Assembly: GCF_008831285.2 (NCBI RefSeq)
Contig: NW_022204660.1
Location: 20,001-42,500, forward strand
Length of the DNA: 22,500 nt
Source of the DNA: Nymphaea colorata
Taxonomy: Eukaryota; Streptophyta; Magnoliopsida; Nymphaeales; Nymphaeaceae
Direction: 5' to 3'
This document shows positions 7,635 through 17,500 of the stretch, one piece after another (the stretch's first letter is position 1; every line of letters begins with the position of its first letter). Position numbers and translations under genes: made by a program. The notes under the pieces are model-generated. The model made no database searches, had not been told where the DNA came from, and saw only the letters and a program-made list of their open reading frames with translations.

Positions 7635-10224
7635 TTTAGAATTCTTTTGGATCTGTATGCAAAATTCGAGAATAGAAGTCATTTGTGTGAATCGACTCTC
7701 TCTCTTCTCCTCTACTCGAGTTCTCTCCCTCTCACGCGCGTCTCCTCTCCAAGCCACGTTCTTCTTCCTCCGTCTTACATTGGGGAATTTTCGATGCAAC
7801 TTGCTGAAATTCCTCAAGCAACAGCAGCTATACCCGACGGTATTCTTCTCTCTTAGCCTTGATTTCTTCTTCTATTCTTCCCTAATCACTCAACCGAAGG
7901 GTTAGCCAAATGAAGAGCTTCCAAGCGTCCGGCGCAAGGTGCTTCTTCCCATGGATTTGTTCCCCACGTCTTCATCAACGGTAGCGGTGCAGCCTCCACG
8001 TCTCCACCCGTGAAGGTTAGAGGCCTCTTCGTACTGGGAAGACTTCATCCTCTAGGCGACTAGAAGGGTGAAGTATCCACTCCAGATTTGGGCTCTTAGA
8101 GGTAAGCGTCCATAACTCGATTGTAGGGGCGTGCAACGGCGTTAAGAGAGTTTAGGGGAGAGTTCGGCCAAGGGGAGTTCTTGCTGGAATCACAGCCAGC
8201 AAGCTAGCCTTTCCCACGGTGGAAATCGTCCTTAAACTCGATTTTACGAGTCACGCACCTCCAGCTAGTTATTGTCGTTTAATTCTATGAGTTTCATTCG
8301 ATTGTTTTAGTTTCTTTGAGCCAAGAAAGTTCAGATTTAGCCACTGCCTTGTCCTCCCTCTTGCTGGTCGAAATCAGAAAGAAAACAACAGAAAAGAAGG
8401 GCGAGAAAAATCAGAAAGAAAAGAAAAGAAAAAGAAAGACGCCCAAATGAAAAATTAAAGTAAAAGAAAGAGAGAATCGGCAAGAGGACTAGGCGCGGCC
8501 AGTTCTGGAAATTGGCCGGAATTGTCTAATTCCGGCCACTGCTGCATTGATTCCGGCATCACTCCATCCCGGGCTGCAAGTGTTCGAGTTATTCGTGTGT
8601 GCATTTGGGAGATTCCGGCCTCAATTGGGGAAAATCCGGCCACATTTGGGGAAAGCACTCTTGCGTCGTCACATTTGGGGATTTCGCATTTGTCTCACCC
8701 AAATCGGTAAGTGATTGCTTGACTTGGGCCCTTCGCCATCTCCACCACATATCTGTACACGTGGCATGATCGGGAGCACTTGGGAGAGAACCTTGGAGTG
8801 AAATCCTCCACATCCCTAGCTTGTAGCTAGTGGATCACATTTGGAAGGGGCGAGTTCTCTTTTGAGAGATCTTCTCCTACTTCGTAGGTGGCTGATCACC
8901 TTGTTGACTGCCACCTCCTCCTCCATTTTAGCTAGGATATTGCCCAGCCACACACCTCATCAGCCAAATCGCCACCTCACCTATACACCTCACCAAGATC
9001 CCTAGCCTCTCTCCTACGTATTAGGGAGATAGCCCTTCTAGAACGCCACCTAGCCTAGAATCTTGGAGGACAATCCTATCATGGAATATTCTCCATATTC
9101 TTAGCCAACTCTACCCTACCCAATTACCCCGAGCTCACCCGAACTTACCAAGTTACCACTTGCCTTTCCATTTCCATTTTCTCATCTACCCTAAACCGAG
9201 CCACTCAAACCCACCCTAGCTACTTTGTAGGAACCCTCATTTGAGTCCCTTCCCCACACCCGGTCAACCGAAGATTTTGACCGTAGGACCTACCTAGCCT
9301 ACTCTACCTATGACCTAGCTCGCTGGCCAAACCTAGCCCGGGCCCACCTGGTCCCACCTGGTCCCACCTGGTCCGAACCCACTCAGTCCAAGTCCCGCGC
9401 CTAGTTGGTTTCAACCTTAGCGCCAAGGAAGACCGCGGCATTGCTAGCCGCATCCTTGAAGTCTTTGGAACCGGCGGGCCTTGATCCAGCATATTCCGGC
9501 GACCTCCGGCCACCTCCGGCCACCTCTGCTCTTTTTCCGGCGACTCTCCGGCGTGGATTCCAGAAGGTCCCCCAGACATCCAGCAAGGCGTTGAAGTGCT
9601 CCTAGGCGATTCCGGCGGGGTGATCCTACTTCACGCGTCTCTTGGAACGGCTTGACTTCACTCACGGCCTCTTCTTTTGGAGTTCAGCTCTGCACCAGCC
9701 CTCTTCTTTCGTGTTGCTGGTAGTCCTCGAGTGTGGAATCTCACCTCGAGGCTTTTGACTGCTTAGCCAAGCTAGCCTTGGCCGGTACACTCTACTCCTC
9801 TCTTTAGACACGCGGGAGGTAGCATTTATTTCTGCATTTTGCTTTCAGCCCGACCGTGAGGTCGTAGTTGTGCATAGAGGGACCTCCGCGGCACTGCGCC
9901 AAGGACACGACCTCGTGCCAGCACTAGCCTCCTACGGGTGGGTGTGGTTTGTGCGTTTAGGCGTGGTTTGCATGGTTTGCTTGAGTGAGTTTGAGTGATT
10001 TTTAACAAATGTATCGCTTCCGCTTGTATTAGCCTCGCATCTCTTAGATTTGTGTAGTAGGTTTTGCTTGGATTTGGGTATAGCCTCTCTTGTATTCCGC
10101 TACCTATCCGGGATTTTCTAAGTCGGGGTCCTGTCCGACTGGGTAGTGTCTTTGTTTTAATTTGTCTAGGAAGTCTTCTGGTTGGTCCAAGGTGATCGTG
10201 GGGGTAGGCACGGCCGTTGGTTTC

Positions 10225-10516
10225 TGTTACGGACCTACCCAGCGGTCCAGACCCAGTTGAGACCGAGCCCGCCGAATCCAGCAGAAGGAAGCGCAAGGCT
10301 TCTGATATTGGAGCTCGTTCTCTTCAATGTATTAAGGCCAGTCCCAGGAAGAGTCAAGAAGCACCAGAGATAGTTGCAGCGGGAGGAGAGGGAGGAGCAA
10401 CTAGGTCGTCAACGGTGCTCAAGCAGGTTCAGTCTCAGGGTGACTTAGACTCCAGTTTAGGGCTCGTCAAGCTAGAAGCGTCCCAGCCAAACGAGTCCAC
10501 TTCACGCGACCCTTGA
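10225..10516 (+). pseudogene. LTR-encoded gag-pol C-terminal tail (5' LTR copy, no start codon)
   Basis: The frame read across the TG start gives Ser-Val-Thr at the same place as Ser-Asp-Thr in element 1. It then shares a run with AESS, basic residues and IKA, and stops at TGA 10514-10516. The tail length (292 nt from TG to stop) differs from element 1 (295 nt) by one codon. It contains a basic RRKRK cluster like a monopartite nuclear localisation signal. In the 5' LTR it has no start and is not expressed as such. In the 3' LTR (19166-19445) the deletion joins it out of frame. Confidence 0.7.
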
Positions 10517-10521
10517 GACGT

Positions 10522-10642
10522 CCTAAGATCTAAGTCTTAGGTAAACGGCTCGGTCAAACCTGACCGAGCTCTTGAGTCAACAAACCGAAGTGAGGGCGGG
10601 TCCCCTCACAAGGTCCCCACCCTGGGTTCAAAAGATCCAGGG
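10522..10642 (+). other. Cluster of four hairpins after the tail stop codon (element 2 U3)
   Basis: Perfect stems are CCTAAGA/TCTTAGG (10522-10541), GCTCGGTCA/TGACCGAGC (10548-10569), GTGAGGG/CCCTCAC (10590-10609) and CCCTGG/CCAGGG (10620-10642). The cluster starts six bases after the stop codon. The 3' LTR copy is at 19451-19571. In an intact element it would lie in the mRNA 3' UTR. Function unknown. Confidence 0.6.
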
Positions 10643-10840
10643 GCTCGAACCTTTCCTTTGCGCGTGGGCACTAGGCCCGTTTTGCTTTATGAATAACAAG
10701 TAAATAAAGTTAGTCTTAGGCTTGTTAATATTAGGATTCGAGGTAGGAACCTAGCCTAGCGGGTTGTGCTTGGCGTTTTGGATTTGGGGTCTTGGGTAGA
10801 GAGTGAGATCTGGATTGTAGACTCGCTCAAATAGGATTAG

Positions 10841-10848
10841 TATAAATA
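10841..10848 (+). promoter_or_regulatory. TATA box of element 2 5' LTR
   Basis: TATAAATA lies 617 bp into the LTR, followed by CTTTTGGATC as in element 1. Transcription is expected to start near 10875. The copy in the 3' LTR is at 19770-19777. Confidence 0.72.
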
Positions 10849-11251
10849 CTTTTGGATCATTGTAATTCGTATCAAAGATTAAGGAATTGAAAGCATTTTG
10901 CGCAAGGCGCTCTCTCTCCTCCGTGCGAGGTTTGGCTCTCCCTCCTCATTCTCGAGGAACTCTGATTCTGAAATCAAAGCACAACTCCAGCCCGAGCGTT
11001 CGAGTGTGTGCCCTCTCATCCCCTCGCGCCCCCTTCTACTGTGGCGTTTCTTCCTCCTTGAAGAACTCGGAGCATCGGTGGTGAACCAGCCAGCGCTCGA
11101 GTTGGAAGGCTTGCGGCGGACCTTCTTCCTCACCGGCGAAGATCCCTCCCTTGTCCCCGGCTTTCTCCCCATCGAAACAGCATATCAGCAGCGTTCTGCA
11201 CCTTCCTCACGGTCACGGTGAAGTTGAGAGGCGGACCTTGTAGCAGGGAAG

Positions 11252-11275
11252 ATTGAATCCATTTTTGGATTCAAT
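11252..11275 (+). other. Perfect 10-bp-stem hairpin in element 2 leader
   Basis: ATTGAATCCA, a TTTT loop, then TGGATTCAAT. It lies about 380 nt into the predicted transcript. The 3' LTR copy is at 20181-20204. No function is assigned. Confidence 0.7.
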
Positions 11276-11903
11276 AAGGACGGCAGTAAAGGTTAGTGGC
11301 TTGATTTCGAGATTTCCTTCTGTTTTTAGGATTCCGGTCTAGGGGAGAGCACTCCCGAGGTCCCTGTTCTCTCTCGGCGTACCCGAGAGCAGAGTTAGAG
11401 TTCTTAGGTGAAGACTCTCTAGGCGAAGTCCTACTTACATTTGGAAGATCAGAAAGTCGACAAGCTATCCTTGCCAAACCAATCGTATGTGAGAGTTGGA
11501 GAAACGGTCACAAATCTGAGTTAGATCTCTCGGCCTGTTTCTGCAATTCTGTCCACGGCGCAGCAGAGTCGAATTTGCTGACCTGTGAAATCTAGCCGTG
11601 GAAATCCTTCGTTTGCATTATAGCTGGAATCGCTATTCTCTAAGCATTACGTTGGCCGATTCCAAGTCTCATCCGATGGTGGAATAGAAGTCTCGGCTCC
11701 TTGCCGGAATTCTGCTGCTACTCCGGTTGGCCTTGCAATCTCCGGCAGATTAATGACCTGAAGCGTGAAGGACATCATTGCCCCTATTCTGGTGAAGGCT
11801 CTAGTGAAGGCGAGGAGGGCATCTTGGTCAAGAGCGTTGGTGTCACTCAAACCGCGCCACCGGCTTCATCAGGTGCGAATCTACTCGACTTCGGTTGAAC
11901 CAG

Positions 11904-11909
11904 GTAAGT
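11904..11909 (+). promoter_or_regulatory. Putative 5' splice donor in element 2 LTR leader
   Basis: CAG|GTAAGT is a near-perfect donor consensus, 1,063 bp after the TATA box, matching the spacing in element 1 (1,080 bp). With the acceptor-like site at 13955-13956 it would define an intron of about 2.05 kb inside the LTR. Inference only. Confidence 0.42.
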
Positions 11910-11932
11910 GCAATCCTGTCCCTTGCTTCTGC

Positions 11933-12361
11933 CACGTGTCTGTCATCCGAGCCATCATCCAAAAGCTGAAGCCAGTTATTTTCTAAGTGTCCCCACGATT
12001 GAGTAAGTTTAGGAAAGTGCCCCCTAGTTCATAGGAGCCACCTCGCCACCTCGCCCCACTTTACTTGTTGCTTGGTCTTCTCCCTTATCGCATGAAGTTG
12101 TGGCCTTACATCTGGCCACGTGTCAAGATCTGAAGGACCACGACCCAGCACCCCCTCCGCCTCGTCGAGTTACTTTTCCCCTTTGCGTTCCCGTCTTGCC
12201 ACCTCGCCCTTGCCTTTTTCCCCACTTAGCGCACCTCTCCCCCAACTCGCGCCCCTCTTCCTAAACTTTAGGAAAAGCACCCGAGGACTCGCTCCTCCCT
12301 TGGCCGCCTCTCCACCTCGCCCAACCGCAGCTAGTCTCCACCCTTCATCTGTCCACGTGTC
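11933..12361 (+). promoter_or_regulatory. Three CACGTGTC (G-box/ABRE-like) motifs in element 2 LTR
   Basis: The motifs are at 11933-11940, 12117-12124 and 12354-12361, each with CTG a few bases upstream (two as ATCTG). CACGTG is the plant G-box bound by bZIP and bHLH factors, and ACGTGTC fits the ABRE core. They lie downstream of the TATA box, so any action would be as an intragenic enhancer. The 3' LTR repeats them 8,929 bp later. Confidence 0.4.
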
Positions 12362-12999
12362 TCCATCTCCCCTTCTTCGAAGTCCACTAAGCTACATCGT
12401 GTAGCTATCTCCCCTTTTTCCCGATTCTAGTCTAGGTTCATCCCTCTTCTCTTTAGGAAAGCATTTCACCTTTCCCTTGTTGATAGGCATTCTCTTAGCG
12501 CACATTAGCTAACCCGTTCATCTTGCCAAGTGGCAAGCATCCAGGTCCTCACCCACTCGACCTAACCCATTTGGTCCTAACCCAGCTAAACCTTAACCGG
12601 ACTTAACCTAGTCGACCTCTTCTAGGTCTTAACCCAAGTTGACTGAACCCGACCTGACCTAGCCTAGTAGGAACTCGGTCAAACCCGAGGCACCTTAGGT
12701 TGAACCCAGTTGACTCGAGTTTATCTCGAGTGTCCCATTGACCAGACCCAACCGAGCTCACTTGTGATCTCTCTTCATCTCCAACCAGCTCGCTAAGTCC
12801 CAACTCCCGAGCCTTGCCTTAGCCTCTCTTGCTTCCTCTTCTACCTTTCGGCTTAGCCCACCTAGTAGCTAGGTTAACCTGTCTTCCGCACCTTAGCTCT
12901 GCTTCCTCTAGCCTACCCTAGCCTTTAACCTCACTTCGCTTAACCAGCCTACCCGTAGAGCTCTGCCCGTCCAAGCTAACCCGACCTTAGCTAGGGACT

Positions 13000-13560
13000 A
13001 GGAACAGCCGGAGACGCTAGCCGCTCGCTAGCCGTCGTCGGCCAGCCCCTCGGCCACCCGCGCCGTCGTCGGCATTCCTTGTCGATAACCGTGGCCGAGC
13101 CACTTCCAGCGCCAGGTAGGTAGGCACTGCCGCAAGGCTTTCGCCCCCCTCGGCCGCGCCGCATCCCGCAGGCGCATCTCAGGCGACAGGCGGTCGCCTC
13201 CTCCTTCCGTCAGCACCGCGGCATCCAGCCCGCGCCTCAGGTGACAGGTGGTCGCACAACCTCGTCGGCACTCTGTCTGTCTGCCCGGGCGACAGCAAGC
13301 TCGTCTAGGCTACTCGTCCGCAGGTTCGCCCACAACAGCAGCCGACTGTTCTCGGCAGCGCACTGCCCGTCAGCGCCGACAGCAGGCGGCTGTCTCGGCC
13401 AGCAGTCTGTCCACGTCGTCCGACAGCAGGAGGCTGTCCAGGCCGCGCGCTTCACGCCGGCCCGTGAGCTGCAATACCCGGGGCTTAGGTATTCTACCCC
13501 GTGGTCTCTCGGTACAGCCAAGGCAGCGCCTTGGTCGGTAACGCTCTCCAGCCTTTGTAG
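13000..13560 (+). repeat. GC-rich block with short degenerate repeats in element 2 LTR
   Basis: CpG-rich DNA unlike the rest of the LTR. CGACAGCAGGCGGCTGTC (13377-13394) recurs with one mismatch at 13421-13438, and each copy is a GACAGC/GCTGTC hairpin. A 20-bp unit at 13178-13197 recurs with two changes at 13236-13255. The block is repeated in the 3' LTR from about 21929. An open frame through it (13241-13744) has no ATG start at its edge and no recognisable domain. Confidence 0.6.
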
Positions 13561-13724
13561 ATTCGGGGAGGGTGTTCATTCTGTTTTTGCACTAGGATTT
13601 CATCTAGTTTATTTAATTTGTTGTTTTAGCCCAGGCTTCGGCCAAGCTCCTCACTGTGGCACCTCGAGGGTCTTATTGCCCGAGACACGGTCGCAAGGAG
13701 CAGACCTACCCATTTGCTTTCGTT

Positions 13725-13820
13725 GGGTGTGGTTTGTCCGTTAGAAGTGGTTTGCATGGTTTGGTGTGTTTGTGAGTGAGTTGAGAGTAATCTTTGTATC
13801 GCTTGCGTTTGTACTAGCCT
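13725..13820 (+). other. Inter-family conserved LTR block, possible polyadenylation region (element 2)
   Basis: Same length and word order as 1781-1876 in element 1, including GTGGTTTGCATGGTTTG, GTATCGCTT and TAGCCT. TTTGTA and TTGTAT words continue to about 13850. If transcripts end after this block, R would be close to 3 kb and U5 only a few hundred bases or less. Confidence 0.5.
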
Positions 13821-13954
13821 GTAACCCCTGTAGTTGTTTGTATTAGGTTACTCCTTAGTTAGGTTGGGAAACTTCACTCTGTGTAACTTTGTCCTAGGGG
13901 TTGTTGCGCCGGGGTTTGTCCGGCCGGGTAGATTAATTGTACTAAATTTTATTT

Positions 13955-13956
13955 AG
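13955..13956 (+). promoter_or_regulatory. Putative 3' splice acceptor near element 2 5' LTR end
   Basis: TTTTATTTAG|GAAT has a branch-site-like TACTAAA about 15 bases upstream. A second TTTTTAG lies at 13971-13972. It corresponds in position (95 bp before the PBS) to the site at 2009-2010 in element 1. Confidence 0.35.
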
Positions 13957-14050
13957 GAATTTTGGTTTTTAGGTAGTACTCAAGTCGGTCTTGGCAGTAG
14001 GAGCGTCTTGGTTAGGAAATTCTGGCCTAATCGGGACGAGACCTAACAAT

Positions 14051-14063
14051 TGGTATCAGAGCC
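14051..14063 (+). other. Primer-binding site, initiator-tRNA-Met type (element 2)
   Basis: TGGTATCAGAGCC, identical to the PBS of element 1, two bases after the LTR terminal CA (14047-14048). Confidence 0.95.
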
Positions 14064-14583
14064 AACTTGAGACTAGAACTGTCAGTCTGAGCACCCGACC
14101 TACAAAAAAGTCAGCTTCAGAAGGTACTTCAAACGGCAGAAATTCAGAGGTATCAGTTTCGGGTTTTCTTGTCAGGGTATTTCGGGTTTCTAAGTCGTTA
14201 GAAAAGTAAAGGTTTCACGACTTCCAGCATTATATTCAGTAAGTTCTAGGCTTCGCTTGCTCGATTTTAGCAAGTGTGGGGTTGTACACAACGTACACCC
14301 GAGGGCAGCTAAGCTCGAGGCTCGTCGTCGAGACACCAGGCGGGTGTGACGATTTAGGCTTTTTTAAAGCCCGGCCGAGAGCGAGGTGAGATTGCCTAGG
14401 CGCTAAGGCGTAGCGCGGCTTTAGACGGGCCAACCCGTCTCCCTTGCCTTAGGACTCACGCGCGGCAGCTCAAGCAGTGGCAGCGGCAGCGTGACAGAGT
14501 CGACAGTCTAGGTTAGATTAAGAGTGGCAGTTGTGTCAGACTTTGGATTTCAGTTAGGTTAGTTTTTGATTTCGCAAGTTAAA
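14064..14583 (+). other. Element 2 internal untranslated leader
   Basis: 520 bp between PBS and gag-pol ATG, three times longer than in element 1. It contains no recognisable domain and no convincing gene on either strand; open frames here are short and lack family resemblance. Packaging signals would be expected but are not identifiable. Confidence 0.6.
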
Positions 14584-17500
14584 ATGGGAAAATCAAAAAA
14601 GAATGTTAACTCAGATGAGCCCGTGCTTGAGGAGAATCCTCATGACACTCCCGAAGAGGCTCAGCCATCACAGAGAGGCCAAGTGCCCGACTATGCTTTA
14701 GGACGCATCCTAAGCATAGAAAAAGAGTTATTACAGATGCGTACCGACATGGCTAAGGTAGAGAACTTGAGAAAGAAAGAAATGGACCGTCAAAATGCAG
14801 ATAGACAAAAGGAAATGGATGAGATACGGGCCATGTTCCGACAAATGTCTACCACCCAAACGCAAGCCATCATCGCGGAAAGGACCACTCAGGGTCCGAA
14901 TGCACAGAAAGGGAAAGGTTTGTTAGCAGTACCTGGCTATCAAACCGACACTGAGATCAATCCCAACAACATATCTCACGTTGGGACAAGCACAGAAGGG
15001 GGTAGGCTCATGCGTCCTCCACAAGACAGGTACCAACAAGAGCCCTATAGCGAATACTACAGGACTCCTCGTGGCCCACGGATAGGCCAAACTCTTCAAA
15101 ACCCAATGTACGAATTATCTGATGGTGAAGATGAATCACCCCTTCGCCCAAGGAGAACTCGAAGAGAACCACCTCGTCTAGAAGAAAGACGTACACCATC
15201 CGTCAAGTACGACTTTCCAAAATTCAACGGAGAGCACCTCAGAGAGTGGTTATTCATGGCTGAACGCTTCTTCATGTGCCATCGTATTCCACAAGAAGAA
15301 TGGATAGAAATCGCTACAGCCAACATGACTGGCGAAGCGACCACCCACTATCTTTGGTTTGAGCACAAAACAGTCGATCCCACTTGGGAAAAGTACAAGG
15401 CTAGTTTGCAGCTTCACTTTGGAGAGTCCACGTTCATCGATTATGACGAGGACCTCAAAAATCTAGTCCAAACTTCGAACGTGCCCACCTATCAAAAGCA
15501 GTTCGAAAGACTAGCTAGCATGGTACAATGGCCCGAGAAGGCTCTAATCGGAGCATTCAAAGGAGGCCTTAGAAGCGATATCAAACGCGAGATGAAGATA
15601 CATCGTTTCGATCATCTCGAAGAATGCTTCGCTATGGCCCGACTGTATGAAGAGCGAATTGAAGAGAGAAAAGAGGAAAAGCGAGAGAAAAAGGCTCGCA
15701 GGGCTGACAAACAGAGGAAGAAACCTTCCTTCTCCTCTGCTTCTCGAACCAAATTCAGAGAGAACAAAGGAAGGGAATTAGTTCCCTACAACAGAGGGAA
15801 CGAGTTCAGGCCACACCCACGTCCAGGCCGTGAACTACCTACCCGTTACTTGTCCCCTAAACAAATTGAAGAATACAGGAAGAAAGGCCTGTGTTTCAGA
15901 TGTGAGGGCAAGTGGGATAAAAATCACCAGTGCAAAGCACTTTTTAATATAGTGGTGATTGATGAGCCAGAGACCAGCTCTAGCTCCGAAAGCGATTCCT
16001 CCTCCAGTTCTGATTCAAGTTCCTCGTCTGATGAGGAAATCCTAGTTAGAAGAAAAGGCAAGAAAATTGAGCCTAAAGAAACGCATCAAGAAGAGACACC
16101 GACCAAAGAAGAGAAATCAGAAGAGGTCGAATCTCTTCATTCAATTCAAGACCCCCATAAGGCAAATGCCATGCGTGTTTTTGGTCGTATCAATGGCCAA
16201 AAAGTCTTAATATTGCTCGACAGCGGAGCCACCAACAACTTCCTTACAGAGGAAGCCGCTGAAAGGTGTAGAATCACACTCACCGAGAGCAACCCACAAA
16301 CTATCATCGTGGGAGGGGGACTAAGGCTCAAGTGCATTCACGAAGGAAAAGGCCTTGACGTGTCCGTTAAAAAGAAAACTTTTAAAGTTGACTGCCTCGT
16401 CATTCCGCTTGAAGGAGTCGACTTAATTTTGGGCATGCCCTGGTTTCTAACATGGAAAGATATTCATTGGGATGTAAAGAACTTCTCTATGACTTTCATC
16501 CCTGAAGGAGAAGAGGAATCGATAACGATTCAGGGACTCGCCAGCTCCACGCGTCCCAAAACGGCACTAAGGTCCATCCAACATGACCAACCAGCGTGTT
16601 GGGTTCTTACATTGGCAACGGATGTACCTTTCTCCGAAGAGAAGGTGGAAGAACCAATTCCACCTATGATTCAATCGGTCTTGGACCGATTTCCAGAGAT
16701 TTTTGATGAGCCCAAAGGCCTACCGCCAAGAAGGGTTTACGATCATCGAATCGTCCTTGCACAAGGTGCAGAGCCTGTCAACGTCAGGCCATATCGGTAT
16801 GGGCACAGCCAGAAGGTGGAAATCGAACGCCTAGTCAAAGAGATGCTCGAAAGCGGCATCATCCGACCGAGTTGCAGCCCTTTTTCTTCACCCGTCCTAT
16901 TAGTGAAGAAAAAAGACAACACTTGGCGGTTCTGTATAGATTACAGGGCGTTAAACGAGGTGACCATTAAGGATCGGCACCCCATACCCGTCATTGACGA
17001 GCTACTAGATGAGTTAGCCGGCGCTACTGTTTTCTCAAAGATAGATCTCAGAGCCGGATATCATCAAATTCGAATGTTTGACGAAGATGTATTGAAGACT
17101 GCGTTCAGAACACACGACGGGCATTATGAATTTTTAGTAATGCCCTTTGGATTAACGAATGCGCCAGCAACATTCCAACGGTGCATGAATGATGTGTTCA
17201 GAGCACACCTCAGAGATTTCATCCTCGTATTTTTCGATGATATTCTCATTTATAGCAAAAATGAAGAGCAACATCAACGTCATCTGGAGATTACTCTAGA
17301 CATCTTGAAGGAGCATCATCTCTTCGCGAAGATGTCCAAATGCAGTTTTGGACAATCTTCAATCGGATACCTCGGACACATTGTGTCTCGAGATGGGGTT
17401 CGGGCAGACCCCGAAAAGTTGCAAGCCATGGAGAAATGGCCACTGCCCAAGGACCTCAAGAGTCTGCGAGGTTTCCTAGGATTAACTGGGTATTACAGAC

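Larger units (their letters stand above)
1..10224 (+). mobile_element. Element 1: full-length chromovirus-type Ty3/gypsy LTR retrotransposon (5' end outside window, 3' end interrupted)
   Basis: The order LTR, tRNA-Met PBS, gag-pol ORF, PPT, LTR is complete except at the edges. Window position 1 matches 8159 and the LTR copies stay aligned to 2065/10224, so the 5' LTR should begin about 1,075 bp upstream and the whole element should be about 11.3 kb without its insert. Pol order is PR-RT-RNaseH-INT, which defines Ty3/gypsy, and a chromodomain after the integrase places it among chromoviruses. The lineage (Tekay, Reina, CRM, Galadriel or another) cannot be fixed by eye; LTR length would suit Tekay, while the CX2CX7HXC zinc knuckle resembles other chromoviruses. 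Coding capacity is unbroken. Element 2 interrupts the last 33 bp of the 3' LTR. Confidence 0.93.
7084..10224 (+). repeat. Element 1 3' LTR, interrupted 33 bp before its end
   Basis: It starts TGATACGGGTC after the PPT. From 8159 it matches window 1-2065, ending at GGTTTC (10224). The 5' LTR continues 33 bp further (2066-2098), but here the sequence switches to TGTTACGGACC, the start of element 2. Expected full length is about 3,174 bp. The first 295 bp carry the end of gag-pol. The TATA box is at 7627. The rest is long leader-type sequence with no supported gene. Repeat copies of the 5' LTR motifs are the hairpin at 8513-8538, GTAAGT at 8707-8712, G-box at 8758-8763 and conserved block at 9940-10035. 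Confidence 0.9.
10225..14048 (+). repeat. Element 2 5' LTR (complete, 3,824 bp)
   Basis: It begins TGTTACGGACC and ends GACCTAACA two bases before the PBS; the ends are imperfect inverted repeats. 10237-13571 is repeated at 19166-22500 without a visible difference. The first 292 bp keep an open frame matching the C-terminal tail of gag-pol. Then come a hairpin cluster (10522-10642), TATA box (10841), hairpin (11252), splice-donor-like site (11904), three G-boxes, a pyrimidine-rich region (about 12000-12960), a GC-rich block (13000-13560), the conserved 96-bp block (13725-13820) and an acceptor-like site (13955). No independent gene is supported in it. Confidence 0.92.

Noticed and set aside
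10225-10516. First read as the 3' end of a separate internal region, giving a tandem array (internal-LTR-internal-LTR).
   Set aside because: The stretch begins with a TG start that mirrors the LTR end at 14048, abuts element 1's LTR cleanly and aligns with the LTR-encoded tail of element 1. A normal 5' LTR explains it without a tandem array.
10898-11221. 107-codon frame in element 2's leader (also at 19827-20150).
   Set aside because: It starts at TTG, shows no family resemblance and overlaps an opposite-strand frame of similar length. It is not supported as a gene.
13241-13744. 167-codon open frame in the GC-rich LTR block.
   Set aside because: GC-rich DNA keeps frames open by chance, there is no ATG at the start, and the composition is low-complexity with no domain.
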